In this document: piece by piece, positions 41,496-51,466 of the stretch | Layout of the letters: every line of letters starts with the position of its first letter | Position numbering within the stretch: position 1 is the stretch's first letter | Assembly (NCBI GenBank): GCA_903825285.1 | Contig: CAIJZY010000017.1 | Span: 167,405-231,404, forward strand | Reading direction: 5' to 3' | Length of the DNA stretch: 64,000 bases | Source of the DNA: an uncultured Opitutia bacterium | Lineage (GTDB): Bacteria; Verrucomicrobiota; Verrucomicrobiia; Opitutales; Opitutaceae | Translations under genes and position numbers: made by a program | The notes under the pieces: generated by a model | What the model was told of the DNA's origin: nothing | Databases searched by the model: none | Seen by the model: the letters and a program-made list of their open reading frames with translations, nothing else

Positions 41496-43898
41496 TCAGT
41501 CGGCCGGGCGGAAGTCGATCAGGCGCTTGAATCGGTCGACCTGCGCCACGACGACCTCGAGCCGGTCGTTGAGGGCGAAGCGCCGCTTGCTCTTCCGGCC
41601 GACCAGCGCGGTGCCGTCGTCCGTGAGCAGGTAGTGGTCGCTGGGCAGCAGGTCGGCGGAGACGAAGCCGAAGGTCATGGACTCAAGCAGCTCGACGAAG
41701 CAGCCGTTGGCGCGGACGTCGGTGATGACGGCGAGGAAGCGCGTGCGCGGCTGCCGGTCCAGCTCGCGCTCGAAGAACTCGAGGAGCTTGATCTTCACGC
41801 TCTCGCGCTCGGCCTCGGCGCTGCTGATCTCGGTGAGGCTGAGGTGCTCGGCCAGCCGCTCGATGCGGCTGAGGTCGTAGGCGGGAGCCCGGGGGGCGCC
41901 GCTGCGGGCGCCCTCGCGCGCGAGGTAGGTCTCCAGCACCCGGTGGACCACCAGGTCGGAATAGCGGCGGATGGGGGAGGTGAAGTGCGTGTAGTCTTTC
42001 TTGCTCAGCCCGAAGTGCCCGTCCGGCGTGGCGCGGTACGCGGCCTTCTTCAGGCTGCGCAGGAGCTGCGTGCGCAGCGTGTAGCCCTGCGGGTGGGTGC
42101 GGAGGGTGACGAGGAGCTTGACCAGCTCGGCGCGGTGCGTGAGGTCGCCCACGCGGAGGCCGAAGGTGGCGAGCAGCGCGCGGTATTCCTCGAGCTTCTC
42201 GACGTCGGGCTCGTCGTGGACGCGGTAGAGGGAAGGCAGCGAGCGGGTGCGCGTGAGCCGCGCGACCGCCTCGTTGGCGGCGAGCATGAACTCCTCGATC
42301 AGCTGGTGGCTCTCGTCGTGCTCGATCTTCTCCAGCCGGTCGGCGTAGCCCTGCGGGTCCACGAAGATCTTCGTCTCCGGCATGTCGAGGTCGAGGCTGC
42401 CCTCGGCCATGCGGTCGCGGCGGAGCCGGCTCGCGATGCGCCAGAGGGCGCGGATCCACTGCTGCAGGTCGGTGAGCTCGGCGTCGCTCAGGTCGCGCAG
42501 GGCGCGGCCGGTGGAGCCGGTCTGGTGCTTCGGCGGCAGCGGCAGGGAGCGGATGCGGCCGAGGTCGTCCTCGAACATGAACGCATAGGCCTGCTTGTAC
42601 GTGAGGCGCTTGCGGCTGCGGATGACGGTGTTGGCGTAGGTCGTCTCCTTGATCCGGCCGTTCTTCGCGAAGGTGAGGAAGACCGCCTTGCAGAGCCGGT
42701 CCTGCGCCTCGACGAGGGAGCACAGGCCGTTGGAGAGCTTCTCCGGCAGCATGGGGATGACCACGCCGACCAGGTAGGTCGAGTTGCCCCGCCGCTGGGC
42801 TTCGCGGTCGATTGCGGTGCCGGGCAGGACGTAGTGGGAGACGTCGGCGATGTGGATGCCGACGCGGACGTCGCCACCCTCGAGCGCCTCGTAGGACAAC
42901 GCGTCGTCGAAGTCCTTCGCGTCGTCGGGGTCGATCGTGAACACCGGCTGCTCGCGGTAATCGAGGCGGTGGGCGGCGTCACGCGCCGGGACGCGGTCGG
43001 GCAGGGCGGCGGCCTCGCGCTCGACGTCGGCGGGGAACTCGGTGGCGAGCTCGTACTTCGTGAAGATGCCCAGCAGCTCGGCGCGGGGCTCGTGCGTCCG
43101 GCCGAGCCGGGCGGTGAGCGTGCCGCTCAGCGGGTCGCGGCGGTTGTCCCAGGCGGCGAGCTTGACGACGACCTTGTCGCCCTCCTGCGGGACGGGGCTC
43201 AGCCCGCTGCGGGCCGGATCGCCGACGGCGATCTCGTAGCTGAAACGCGGGTCGTCGGGCTGGACCACGAACTCGCGGCGGCCGCGGCGGAGGTTGCCGA
43301 CGATGGTGTCGCGCGAGCGCTCCAGCACGCGGACGATGGCGCCGATCTTCTCGCCGGGGCGACGGCCGCGGCGGCCCGGGACGATGCGGACAATGACGCG
43401 GTCCCCTGGCAGGGCGACGCCGGTGTCCTCGGGGAAGACCTGGATCGACGGCTCGGGCGTGGTGCCCGGGATGGCGTCGCGGATCACGAAGGCCGAGCCG
43501 CCGGCGCGGAACTGGATGCGTCCGGCGACCTCGTTCTTGCCCAGCCGGGGGGCCGACGTGGCAGCCGGTTCGGACGAGCGTGCGGGTGGCGCGGCGGGAG
43601 CAGGGGCGGGCGCGGGCGTCGAGGCGGCGGCCGCGGCGGCGGCGAGTGCGGCGCGGCGCTTGGACGGCACGAAGACGGGCCGGGTGGCCGGGGCAGTTTC
43701 GGGCCGCTCGGCCGGGCGGGTGAGGCGGCCGTTGGGGGCCCGCACAAGCAGGCCGGCCTTGAGCAGCAGTCTCACCTCATGGGCGAGCTGGCCCCGGAGC
43801 TTGTTGGGCAGGGAGAGGCGGCGGGCGAGCTCGTGCTCGTTGCCGGGCGGAAACTGGGGCTCGCGCACATGGGCGAGGAGGCGGTCACGGAGAGTCAT
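41496..43898 (-). CDS. rnr: ribonuclease R
   Basis: 3'-5' exoribonuclease of the RNB family, 800 residues. N-terminal winged helix (MTLRDRLLAHVREPQFPPGNEHELARRL), an alanine/proline-rich insertion (about 80-115), cold-shock domain region (GRIQFRAGGSAFVI), RNB catalytic domain (FTIDPDDAKDFDDALSYE with the metal-binding aspartates, YTHFTSPIRRYSDLVVHR), and a C-terminal S1 domain (RFLAVITDVRANGCFVELLESMTFGFV). RNase R degrades structured RNA and acts in rRNA quality control. Divergent from glgA with 79 bp between. Confidence 0.93.
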   Translation of the reverse strand: MTLRDRLLAHVREPQFPPGNEHELARRLSLPNKLRGQLAHEVRLLLKAGLLVRAPNGRLTRPAERPETAPATRPVFVPSKRRAALAAAAAAASTPAPAPAPAAPPARSSEPAATSAPRLGKNEVAGRIQFRAGGSAFVIRDAIPGTTPEPSIQVFPEDTGVALPGDRVIVRIVPGRRGRRPGEKIGAIVRVLERSRDTIVGNLRRGRREFVVQPDDPRFSYEIAVGDPARSGLSPVPQEGDKVVVKLAAWDNRRDPLSGTLTARLGRTHEPRAELLGIFTKYELATEFPADVEREAAALPDRVPARDAAHRLDYREQPVFTIDPDDAKDFDDALSYEALEGGDVRVGIHIADVSHYVLPGTAIDREAQRRGNSTYLVGVVIPMLPEKLSNGLCSLVEAQDRLCKAVFLTFAKNGRIKETTYANTVIRSRKRLTYKQAYAFMFEDDLGRIRSLPLPPKHQTGSTGRALRDLSDAELTDLQQWIRALWRIASRLRRDRMAEGSLDLDMPETKIFVDPQGYADRLEKIEHDESHQLIEEFMLAANEAVARLTRTRSLPSLYRVHDEPDVEKLEEYRALLATFGLRVGDLTHRAELVKLLVTLRTHPQGYTLRTQLLRSLKKAAYRATPDGHFGLSKKDYTHFTSPIRRYSDLVVHRVLETYLAREGARSGAPRAPAYDLSRIERLAEHLSLTEISSAEAERESVKIKLLEFFERELDRQPRTRFLAVITDVRANGCFVELLESMTFGFVSADLLPSDHYLLTDDGTALVGRKSKRRFALNDRLEVVVAQVDRFKRLIDFRPAD

Positions 43899-43977
43899 GT
43901 ATAGAGGCAGCCCGGCGCGCAGGCCGTGCGTTCTTTCGTAGTTGGCCTCACGAAAGACCCATGTTTTAGTCGGGGCG

Positions 43978-45420
43978 ATGAAAATCGTCCACGTGGCGAG
44001 TGAATTGTTCCCCTACATGAAGACGGGCGGACTCGCGGATGCGGTCTCCTCGCTCGCGGGGGCGCTGGCGGACAACGGCCACGAGGTGGCGGTGTTCCTG
44101 CCCGGCTACCGCACGGCGCTGGAGCACAAGGACGCGGCGGGGGCGGAGCGGCGGATGCGGCTCCGGATCGAGATGGGCGACCAGTATTTGAGCGGCGAGG
44201 TCCGCGTGTTCGCGCCGCGCCGCAACCTCACGGTGTACCTGATCTGCCGCGAGGAGTTCTTCGACCGCCGCAACCCGTACGGCAACGGCGAGCGCGACTA
44301 CGAGGACAACGCGGATCGTTTCATCTTTTTCTGCAAGGGTGTGGTCGAGACCCTCCGCCTGGCCGACCTGCAGGCGGACGTGGTGCACGCGCACGACTGG
44401 CAGGCGGCGCTGGTGCCGCTGCTCGTCCGGGACGCGGAGCGCAAGCAGGGCGTGACCCTCGCGGTGAAGACCGTCTTCACCATCCATAACATCGCCTACC
44501 AGGGCCTCTTCCCCCGCGGCATCTTCGCGCACACGAACCTGCCCGAGGACTTCAACAGCATCGACGGCCTCGAGTACTACGAGCAGACCAACCTGCTGAA
44601 GGGCGGCATCCTGTTCGCCGACCGCGTGACGACGGTGAGCCCGCGCTATGCGCAGGAGATCCAGACCCCCGAGTTCGGCAACGGCCTGGAAGGCGTGGTG
44701 CAGACCCGCGAGCACGACATCGTCGGCCTGCTCAACGGCGTGGACATGGCTGTCTGGAATCCCGGCACGGATGCGCTGCTGCCGGCCCGGTACACGCTCG
44801 CGAACCTGGCGGGGAAGCAGGCGTGCCGGGCGGAGCTGCTCAAGCGCGCGGGGTTTGCCGCAAATTTCCGCGGGCCGATCTTCGGCGTGGTCTGCCGTTT
44901 CGTGGAGCAGAAGGGCGTGGACCTCATCCTGGCGAACCGCGACTTCTTCCTCCGCGAGGACTGCCGGCTGATCGTGCTGGGCTCGGGCGAGAAGCGCTAC
45001 GAGGACGATGTCCGGGCGATGGCGGCGGCGGCGCCGGCCAAGGTCGCGCTCAGCGCGAAGCTCGACGAGGCGATGAGCCACCTGATCGAGGCGGGCAGCG
45101 ACTTCTTCGTGATGCCGTCGCTGTTCGAGCCCTGCGGCCTCAACCAGATGTACTCCCAGGTCTACGGCACGCTCCCGATCGTCAGCCGCGTGGGCGGGCT
45201 GATCGACACCGTGACCGACGTGGATGAATTTCCCGAAACCGGGACGGGCCTGATGTGCGCGCCAACGGCCGCGGGCCTCGGCGAGGTGCTCCCGCGGGCG
45301 CTGCGGCTGTTCGCGGACAAGCCCCGGTACGCGGCCGCCCAGCGGCGCGGGATGATCCGCGACTTCAGCTGGAAGATCGCCGCCGCCGGCTACGAGCGTC
45401 TGTACCAGGAGTCGCTCTAG
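43978..45420 (+). CDS. glgA: glycogen synthase
   Basis: 480 residues, GT5 ADP-glucose-dependent glycogen/starch synthase. N-terminal [25 protein letters not shown] contains the KTGGL loop that binds ADP-glucose. [17 protein letters not shown] and the C-terminal [36 protein letters not shown] are typical. Full length for the family. The start MKIVHVASE was chosen at 43978. It ends 26 bp before the photolyase gene on the same strand. Confidence 0.95.
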   Translation: MKIVHVASELFPYMKTGGLADAVSSLAGALADNGHEVAVFLPGYRTALEHKDAAGAERRMRLRIEMGDQYLSGEVRVFAPRRNLTVYLICREEFFDRRNPYGNGERDYEDNADRFIFFCKGVVETLRLADLQADVVHAHDWQAALVPLLVRDAERKQGVTLAVKTVFTIHNIAYQGLFPRGIFAHTNLPEDFNSIDGLEYYEQTNLLKGGILFADRVTTVSPRYAQEIQTPEFGNGLEGVVQTREHDIVGLLNGVDMAVWNPGTDALLPARYTLANLAGKQACRAELLKRAGFAANFRGPIFGVVCRFVEQKGVDLILANRDFFLREDCRLIVLGSGEKRYEDDVRAMAAAAPAKVALSAKLDEAMSHLIEAGSDFFVMPSLFEPCGLNQMYSQVYGTLPIVSRVGGLIDTVTDVDEFPETGTGLMCAPTAAGLGEVLPRALRLFADKPRYAAAQRRGMIRDFSWKIAAAGYERLYQESL

Positions 45421-45446
45421 GCCGCGGCCGAGGGCCCTGCGCACCC

Positions 45447-46922
45447 GTGGCCTTGACCCCCACACTGCTCTGGTTCCGGCTGGACCTCCGCCTGCAGGAC
45501 AATCCCGCGCTGCACGCCGCGTTGGCCCGGGGCGCGGCGATCATCCCGCTGTACATCCTCGACGAGGCCGGTGAAGGCCGCTGGCGGGCGGGCGGCGCGT
45601 CCCGCTGGTGGCGGCACCACGCCCTGGCGGCACTCGACGCGGAGCTGAGGGCCCACGGTTCGCGGTTGGTATTGGCCCGCGGCGACACGCGGGCGGTGTT
45701 CCGCGAACTCGCCGGGTCCACGGACGCCGGGGCGATCTACTGGAACCGCCGCTACGAGCCGGCCGGCATCGCGCAGGACACGGTCATCAAGACCGAGTTC
45801 TCCGCCGGCGGGCTCGACGTGCGCAGCTTCAACGGTGCGCTGCTCAACGAGCCGCACACGGTGCTGAACCGGCAGGGCCGGCCGTTTCAGGTGTTCACGC
45901 CGTATTGGCGGACGTGCCTCGCGCTGACCGTGGCCGCGCCGGTGAAGTTCTCCGCGGCGACGATCCCAGCCCCGGCGAAGTGGCCGCGGTCGCTGGCGCT
46001 GGACGAGCTGGAACTGCGTCCATCGGTGCGCTGGGATGAGGGTCTGGCGGCGGCCTGGACGCCCGGGGAGGAGGGGGCTGCGAAGCGGCTGGCGCGGTTC
46101 GCCGCGCGGGCGCTCGACGCCTACGACGAGGCGCGCGACCGGCCGGATCTGGACGGCACATCGCAGCTTTCGCCTTGGCTCCACAGCGGTGAGATCAGCC
46201 CGCGTCAGGTCTGGGCGGCAGTGAGGGCGCGGTCGAAGGACACGGGAGTTTTTCCGCCCAGCAACGGTGCGCGCGTGTTCCTGGCGGAGATTGGCTGGCG
46301 CGAATTCGCGCATCACCTCCTGTTTCATTTTCCCCACACGCCGGAGCAGCCCCTCCGGCCGGACTTCGGCCGCTTTCCCTGGGCGCAGGACCCGGGCGGG
46401 CGGCAGCTTCGAGCGTGGCAGCGCGGCGGCACAGGCTACCCGATTGTGGACGCGGGCCTGCGCCAGCTTTGGGCGACCGGGTGGATGCACAACCGCGTGC
46501 GCATGATCGCGGCTTCGTTCCTGGTGAAGCACCTGCGGCTGCCGTGGACCGCGGGCGCGGACTGGTTCTGGGACACGCTGGTGGATGCCGACCTCGCGTC
46601 GAACACGCTCGGCTGGCAATGGACGGCCGGATGCGGCGCGGACGCGGCCCCGTATTTCCGCGTGTTCGCCCCGGTGCTGCAGGGCGTCAAGTTCGACCCG
46701 CAAGGCGACTATGTGCGCCGCTGGGTGCCGGAGCTGGACGGGTTGCCGGCAGAGCACATCCATGCGCCCTGGGAGGCACCGCCGGAAGTGCTGGCGGCGG
46801 CGGGGGTGACGCTCGGGAAGAATTACCCGGCGCCGATCGTCGAGCATCGCGCCGCGCGCGAGGCGGCGCTGGCGGCCTTTCGCCAGCTTCGCGCCGGCTC
46901 GGGTCCGGAGGCCCACCCATGA
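45447..46922 (+). CDS. phrB: deoxyribodipyrimidine photolyase (class I CPD)
   Basis: 491 residues. Light-driven repair of cyclobutane dimers with FAD and an antenna cofactor. N-terminal alpha/beta domain [23 protein letters not shown] region [20 protein letters not shown], and [22 protein letters not shown] with [24 protein letters not shown], the photolyase signature. The Trp electron-transfer residues are retained. The start is GTG at 45447 ([11 protein letters not shown]). The stop overlaps the next gene's start (ATGA). Confidence 0.93.
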   Translation: MALTPTLLWFRLDLRLQDNPALHAALARGAAIIPLYILDEAGEGRWRAGGASRWWRHHALAALDAELRAHGSRLVLARGDTRAVFRELAGSTDAGAIYWNRRYEPAGIAQDTVIKTEFSAGGLDVRSFNGALLNEPHTVLNRQGRPFQVFTPYWRTCLALTVAAPVKFSAATIPAPAKWPRSLALDELELRPSVRWDEGLAAAWTPGEEGAAKRLARFAARALDAYDEARDRPDLDGTSQLSPWLHSGEISPRQVWAAVRARSKDTGVFPPSNGARVFLAEIGWREFAHHLLFHFPHTPEQPLRPDFGRFPWAQDPGGRQLRAWQRGGTGYPIVDAGLRQLWATGWMHNRVRMIAASFLVKHLRLPWTAGADWFWDTLVDADLASNTLGWQWTAGCGADAAPYFRVFAPVLQGVKFDPQGDYVRRWVPELDGLPAEHIHAPWEAPPEVLAAAGVTLGKNYPAPIVEHRAAREAALAAFRQLRAGSGPEAHP

Positions 46923-47872
46923 ACCCGGAAACCGCCGGTGCGACCCTGCTCGAGGAAGAGGTCAGGCCGTTGTCCATCGTGGTGGCGGGAGCGTCGGGCC
47001 TGCTCGGGCAGGCGCTCGTGGCGCAGCTTCGCGCGCGGGGCCACCGTGTGCGGCGGCTCGTGCGCCGGGCGCCGCGGCAGGCGGACGAGATCCGCTGGAA
47101 TCCGGCGACTGGTGAATTGGACCCGGCGGAACTCGCCGGGATCGACGCGGCGGTGAACCTGGCGGGCGAGAACATTGCGTCCGGCCGGTGGACCGCGGCG
47201 CGGCGCGAACGAATTCTCCGCAGCCGGGTGGATGCCACGCGCACGCTGGTCGCCGCGCTGGGCCGGCTCGACGGGATGAGTCCGGTGCTGGTGAACGCCT
47301 CGGCCGTGGGGGTCTATGGCGACTGCGGCGACCGGGTGGTGACCGAGGCGAGCCCGGTGGGCGCAGGGTTCCTGCCCGGTGTGGTGCGGGCCTGGGAGGC
47401 GGAGACGGAGCCTCTGGCGCGACAGGGCGGGCGTGTGGTGTTGATGCGGCTTGGCGTCGTCCTGACCCCGGAGGGCGGCGCGCTGGCCAAGATGCTCCCG
47501 GTGTTCCGGCTCGGTTTGGGCGGACGGCTGGGAACGGGCCGCCAGTGGCTCAGCTGGATCACTTTGGAGGACGCCGTGGCGGCGCTGCTTCATGCGCTCG
47601 GGACGCCGGAGATGCGCGGGCCGGTGAATGTCGTGACGCGCGAGCCGGTGACGAATGCGGAGTTCACTTTCACGCTGGCCGGGGTGCTGGGTCGTCCCGC
47701 CTGGTTGCCGGTGCCGGCGGCGGCGCTGCGGCTGATTTTTGGCGAGATGGCCGACGCGACGCTGCTGGCCAGCACGCGGGCTTCGGGCGAGCGACTCCGG
47801 GCGACGGGATTTGAGTGCCGGTGGCCGTGGCTGGGCCCGGCGCTACGGCACCTCCTCGGTCCGGGTTCGTGA
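46919..47872 (+). CDS. TIGR01777-type sugar-nucleotide epimerase-like protein
   Basis: 317 residues. Extended SDR fold: Rossmann motif [16 protein letters not shown], then [51 protein letters not shown], and a C-terminal DUF1731 domain ([27 protein letters not shown]). The catalytic YxxxK pattern is degenerate, as is usual in this family. In E. coli the homologue YfcH has no firmly established role. Coupled to the photolyase gene through a 4-bp overlap, an arrangement also seen with other photolyase genes. Confidence 0.85.
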   Translation: MNPETAGATLLEEEVRPLSIVVAGASGLLGQALVAQLRARGHRVRRLVRRAPRQADEIRWNPATGELDPAELAGIDAAVNLAGENIASGRWTAARRERILRSRVDATRTLVAALGRLDGMSPVLVNASAVGVYGDCGDRVVTEASPVGAGFLPGVVRAWEAETEPLARQGGRVVLMRLGVVLTPEGGALAKMLPVFRLGLGGRLGTGRQWLSWITLEDAVAALLHALGTPEMRGPVNVVTREPVTNAEFTFTLAGVLGRPAWLPVPAAALRLIFGEMADATLLASTRASGERLRATGFECRWPWLGPALRHLLGPGS

Positions 47873-47934
47873 GCGGCGGGGGCGGCCAAATCTAGGCTTT
47901 TCAAACCCACCTCGGGCTGTACGTTGGAACGTTA

Positions 47935-48354
47935 ATGCAAAAAACGTTCGTGATCTTCAAACCCGACTGCATGGAGCAGCGCCATGTCGGCACTGTGCTC
48001 GCCCGCTTCGAAGCCGCGGGCTTCGATGTGATCGGATGCAAAATGACGCGGCTCTCGCCGGCGTTGCTGCGCGAGCACTATGCGCACGTGGCGACCAAGC
48101 CGTTCTATCCCGAGATCGAGCAGTTCATGAGCTCGCGCCCCGTGGTCATCATGGCGCTGCAGGGCGTGGACATCGTGCAGAAGGTGCGCGACCTGCTCGG
48201 GCCCACCGATTCCCGCAAGGCCGCCAAGGGCACCATCCGGGGCGATTTCGGCACCGAGATGATGAAGAACGTGGTCCATGCCTCGGACAGCGACGACAAT
48301 GCCAAGGCCGAGCTGGCCCGCTTCTTCCGTCCCGAGGAGCTGTTCAAGCTCTGA
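47935..48354 (+). CDS. ndk: nucleoside diphosphate kinase
   Basis: 139 residues. Transfers the gamma phosphate between nucleoside triphosphates and diphosphates through a phospho-His. MQKTFVIFKPDCMEQRHVG at the N-terminus and NVVHASDS with the active-site His115. The conserved Lys of KPD and the GTIRGDFG loop are present. Normal length. A strong factor-independent terminator follows. Confidence 0.96.
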   Translation: MQKTFVIFKPDCMEQRHVGTVLARFEAAGFDVIGCKMTRLSPALLREHYAHVATKPFYPEIEQFMSSRPVVIMALQGVDIVQKVRDLLGPTDSRKAAKGTIRGDFGTEMMKNVVHASDSDDNAKAELARFFRPEELFKL

Positions 48355-48380
48355 GAAATTCAGCGGGCTGAACTTTACGA

Positions 48381-48406
48381 GGCGCACCCGTGGGGTGCGC
48401 CTTTTT
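48381..48406 (+). terminator. Rho-independent terminator after ndk
   Basis: GGCGCACCC-gtg-GGGTGCGCC forms a 9-bp GC-rich stem followed by TTTTT. It lies 26 bp after the ndk stop. Confidence 0.92.
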
Positions 48407-48527
48407 GCTGCCACAACGGCCAGGTCAGGCGGCAGGGGAGCGAGAGCGATTTCCGCCGCGGACGCGCCGGGAGCCTTGACTCGAAGTGAATTTACTCCAC
48501 CCTCGGCCTGTCAGTCCCCAAACCCCC

Positions 48528-48884
48528 ATGGCCCGCATCATCATTCTCGAGGACGACGAGGTGTTCCGTGAAACCCTCGAGCGCGTGCTCACTGACGCCG
48601 GGCACAGCGTGAAGGCCGCGGGCAACGGTTTCGATGGCATGGCCCTGTTCCGGGCGGAGCCGGCCGACCTGATCCTCACGGACATCGTGATGCCGCATGG
48701 CGGGCTGCAGACGATCCGGGTGCTGCGGACGGAATTTCCCAGCCTCGCCATCATCGCGATGTCGGGCAGCCACGTGCGCCTCGACATGGCCGGCGGGATC
48801 GGCGCGAACAAGATGCTCGCGAAGCCCTTCACCTCGGAGCAGCTGCTCAACGCGATCGCGGAAGTGCTGCAGCCGAAGGCTTGA
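48528..48884 (+). CDS. single-domain response regulator
   Basis: 118 residues, one receiver domain: acidic pocket RIIILEDDEVFRE, phosphoacceptor Asp in LILTDIVMPHGG, Thr/Ser in IIAMSGSHVR, Lys in ANKMLAKPFTSEQLL. There is no output domain, as in CheY or phosphorelay intermediates. No kinase is adjacent, so the partner is unknown. Start MARIIILEDD at 48528. Confidence 0.88.
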   Translation: MARIIILEDDEVFRETLERVLTDAGHSVKAAGNGFDGMALFRAEPADLILTDIVMPHGGLQTIRVLRTEFPSLAIIAMSGSHVRLDMAGGIGANKMLAKPFTSEQLLNAIAEVLQPKA

Positions 48885-49024
48885 GCAGACCAGGCCGGCT
48901 GGATGCCGGAGTGGCGGGCGGCGGTGGGCTCAAATCCATGCCGCGTTTTTGACAAGAAGTGCGGAGCCGTTCGCGGGCAATCGGACTAAGCTCGGCCAGT
49001 TACCCGAAACAAGGAGCGGGTCCC

Positions 49025-49294
49025 ATGAACATCAAACTCCATCTCGATGAGGCGGAATCCGCCCCCGTCGTGCGCTTGGCCCAGCTGTTGGACGTGACTC
49101 CCGAGGACGTGCTTTATACGGCGCTCAACCGCCTGATGATGCATGCCCGCGAGAACGACATCCAGGGTGAGATTGTCCAGACCCGGCTGGCCCGGTCGAA
49201 CAACCTGCCGCTCTGGGCGGACACGGCCGGCTCGGTGCACAACTACGAGGGGCAGGATCCCTGCGAGCCGGGCAAGAGCAAGTATTCCGTCTGA
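49025..49294 (+). CDS. small hypothetical protein
   Basis: 89 residues. N-terminal MNIKLHLDEAESAPVVRLAQLLDVTPEDVLYTALNRLMMHAREND could form a ribbon-helix-helix-like or other small DNA-binding fold; the C-terminal part (SVHNYEGQDPCEPGKSKYSV) looks unstructured. I do not recognise a family. The start is an ATG at 49025; the track ORF begins earlier without support. Confidence 0.5.
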   Translation: MNIKLHLDEAESAPVVRLAQLLDVTPEDVLYTALNRLMMHARENDIQGEIVQTRLARSNNLPLWADTAGSVHNYEGQDPCEPGKSKYSV

Positions 49295-49354
49295 CGTTGG
49301 TCGACGCCCGTCGCGAACCGCGCAGACCGCGCGGCGGCGGGGGCGTGGCCGCGC

Positions 49355-49825
49355 TCAGCGCGCCGCCGAGGAGCGCGCGGCCTTGCGCCGGCGTCGGACC
49401 GGGGCGCGGCTGCACATCTTGTCAAAGGCGGCGATCTCGCGGCGCGCGATGTGGCGCAGCGTGGCGCAAAGCTCGGTCACCGCGGCGGTGCGCTCCGTGA
49501 CGGCGCTCGGCGACCGTCCGGACTTGGCCGCAGCCTGATCCGCCTGGGCGTGAATGAGGGCTTCCAGCAGGGCCTGCTCGAGCGCGGGGAAATAGGCGCG
49601 CATGGGATTGCTGTCGTAGCGGCAGACCGGCCGCGGTCCGGCGCTGCGCACCGGCCGGCCGGGCAGGGCGGAGAGCACCTCGTCCAGCGTAAGGTCGAAC
49701 ATGAAGACCAGCGTGTCGGGATTGGCCAGGGGCGTGTGCAGGCGCTCGATGCGCAGCAGCGCCTCCCAGCGGGCGCGGATCTGCGGGCGCATGGCCTGGA
49801 GCCGGAGCAGCAGGTCGGGGTTCAT
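49355..49825 (-). CDS. helical hypothetical protein
   Basis: 156 residues, predicted all-helical (NPDLLLRLQAMRPQIRARWEALLRIER, DTLVFMFDLTLDEVLSALPG, YFPALEQALLEALIHAQADQAA, TAAVTELCATLRHIARREIAAFDKMC) with a basic tail RRRRKAARSSAAR. No family recognised; the shape is reminiscent of small signalling helix bundles but no catalytic motif is present. Start MNPDLLLRLQ at 49825. A palindrome cluster lies about 195 bp upstream. Confidence 0.5.
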   Translation of the reverse strand: MNPDLLLRLQAMRPQIRARWEALLRIERLHTPLANPDTLVFMFDLTLDEVLSALPGRPVRSAGPRPVCRYDSNPMRAYFPALEQALLEALIHAQADQAAAKSGRSPSAVTERTAAVTELCATLRHIARREIAAFDKMCSRAPVRRRRKAARSSAAR

Positions 49826-50016
49826 GCGGTCATCCCCTCCTGGGGCGCGGCATGACGTCCTAATCTGTGGGCGGAGCAGAAAACTGGGCGCGACCGGAAA
49901 CCGGTGGCGGGATGGGGGGCTCTTTTGGGCAAAATCAATCTCCTCGGGTAACGAACTTCGTTCATGGAACCTACCCGCAGAGGATGCCGCAAAGCCCCGC
50001 GAGCGGCTACGCAGGC

Positions 50017-50043
50017 GTTGCGCAACATTACGCATATGTTGCG
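50017..50043. repeat. overlapping palindromes upstream of the 49355-49825 gene
   Basis: GTTGCGCAAC at 50017-50026 is a perfect palindrome and CGCAACAT-tacgcat-ATGTTGCG at 50021-50043 is an 8-bp inverted repeat overlapping it. They lie in the 274-bp gap between two minus-strand genes and could be a regulator site. Confidence 0.5.
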
Positions 50044-50099
50044 GATCGGTCAGCCGCGCGCGGCGGAGACCCACGGGCGGAACCGCCAAAGGTCGCGGA

Positions 50100-51308
50100 T
50101 CAGCTCCGCAGGAAGCGGTCGTTGAGCCGGCGGTGCCACCGGACATCGCGCCAGTTCGCAAACTGGGGCTGGGCGTAGTTGTGCGGGGTCCAGCCCCACA
50201 TGCCGGCGGCGATGGCGTCATCGACGCTCCATTCCGCCCACTCCAGGAGCCAGCCCCAGTCGAGCTCGGGGCTGTCGAAGTAATACCAGCTCGACCACGA
50301 TTCGCTGGTGGTCAGCGGCATGCCGCGCTCGGCGGCCCAGCCGGCGAAGCGCATGAGCTTCGCGCGCTGCCGCTGGCGGAGCATCGGCCCGATCGCCGCG
50401 GCGGTTTGCTGGCAGCGGCGGGAGAACTCGGCGTGCCAGTCGTTGCGGGTGAAGAGGTGCGGCATGAGCTCGCCGAACTTCGTGCGCTGCGACCAGCGCG
50501 GGTCGGCGTCGGCGTAGAAGTGCACGTCCAGGCAGTCGAGCTCGAGGGGCACGTCGAGCCAGCGCAGGTCGCCGTGGATGGAGGCGGTGAAACGCAGCTC
50601 GGGAAATTCACGGCGCAGCGCGGCGAGCGGGGGATTGAGCTCGTCGGCGATGACCTGCGCCTGGGCGGGCGTGAAGGCGGCGACCCCCCAGTCAATTCCG
50701 TGCTCCTGCTTCAGGCGATGGAGGAAGCCCGGGAAGAAATAGGGCACCTCGTTGGCGAGGTCGACGTAGACGAGCCGTTCGAAGCCGAAGCGCCGGCGCC
50801 ACTGGCGCAGCTGGACGGCCCACATCTCGGCGCCCTCCGCATGCGTGCGCGGGAGCCGGAGCACCGGCGGGCCCTGCAGCGTTGAGCCGGGCAGGTTGCA
50901 AAACCACCAACAGCTGAGCGTGTAGTGAAGCTCCGGGCGGACGAGCAGCTTCTCCATGAACTCGATCAGCCAGCGCCCGGCCGGCGCGGTGACCGCGGTG
51001 TTCCAGTCCCACGGCAGGTACGGCTGTTTCGGATCGGGCCAGTGCAGCCGGCGCGCAGGGTGGGCGAGGTCGATCCACTGCGGCATGGGGTCGAGGCGCA
51101 CGGTGTTGTAGCCGCGCTCGATGGTCTCGTCCAAGACCCGGTCCCAGTCGGCAAAGCTGCCCCCGCGGCCGTGGCGCAGCAGGTAGGCCTGGTCCCACAT
51201 GGCGAGGGTGAGGCGGCGCGGCGTGAGCTGGTCGCGGGCGTCGAAACCGACGCCGGGCGCGGCGGCGGGCCGGGGGGACGCGAGCGTGACTTGGGCGGGC
51301 ATGTCCAT
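50100..51308 (-). CDS. glycoside hydrolase-like protein (clan GH-A barrel)
   Basis: 402 residues, no signal peptide. Beta/alpha-barrel with the clan GH-A catalytic pattern: acid/base NE at 186-187 (YVDLANEVPYF) and a candidate nucleophile Glu336 (TTSESWSSW). Aromatic-rich regions (WPDPKQPYLPWDWNT, CWWFCNLPG, LDWGWLLEWAEWSV, GMWGWTPHNYAQPQF) suggest a carbohydrate cleft. Family within GH-A (GH5-like or unclassified) is not determined. Start MDMPAQVTLA. Divergent from the URO-D-type gene; cytoplasmic location and the pairing suggest a sugar-conjugate pathway. Confidence 0.6.
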   Translation of the reverse strand: MDMPAQVTLASPRPAAAPGVGFDARDQLTPRRLTLAMWDQAYLLRHGRGGSFADWDRVLDETIERGYNTVRLDPMPQWIDLAHPARRLHWPDPKQPYLPWDWNTAVTAPAGRWLIEFMEKLLVRPELHYTLSCWWFCNLPGSTLQGPPVLRLPRTHAEGAEMWAVQLRQWRRRFGFERLVYVDLANEVPYFFPGFLHRLKQEHGIDWGVAAFTPAQAQVIADELNPPLAALRREFPELRFTASIHGDLRWLDVPLELDCLDVHFYADADPRWSQRTKFGELMPHLFTRNDWHAEFSRRCQQTAAAIGPMLRQRQRAKLMRFAGWAAERGMPLTTSESWSSWYYFDSPELDWGWLLEWAEWSVDDAIAAGMWGWTPHNYAQPQFANWRDVRWHRRLNDRFLRS

Positions 51309-51466
51309 GGTCGTGGGGGGACGGCGCCGGGAGCGGAGCCCAAGGCGCACTCCTGCGTAACGGCGGCACGTGGGGGAGGTCAATCCGATCGCGCCGCCGC
51401 TCGGGTCCGCGTGAATTTCTCCTCGTGAGGCGGCGCGGCGCAGCCTAGAAAGCAGGCAAGTGTCCC

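Noticed and set aside
41634-43904. 756-residue plus ORF opposite rnr
   Set aside because: Antisense of RNase R with repetitive Gly/Glu/Ala composition.
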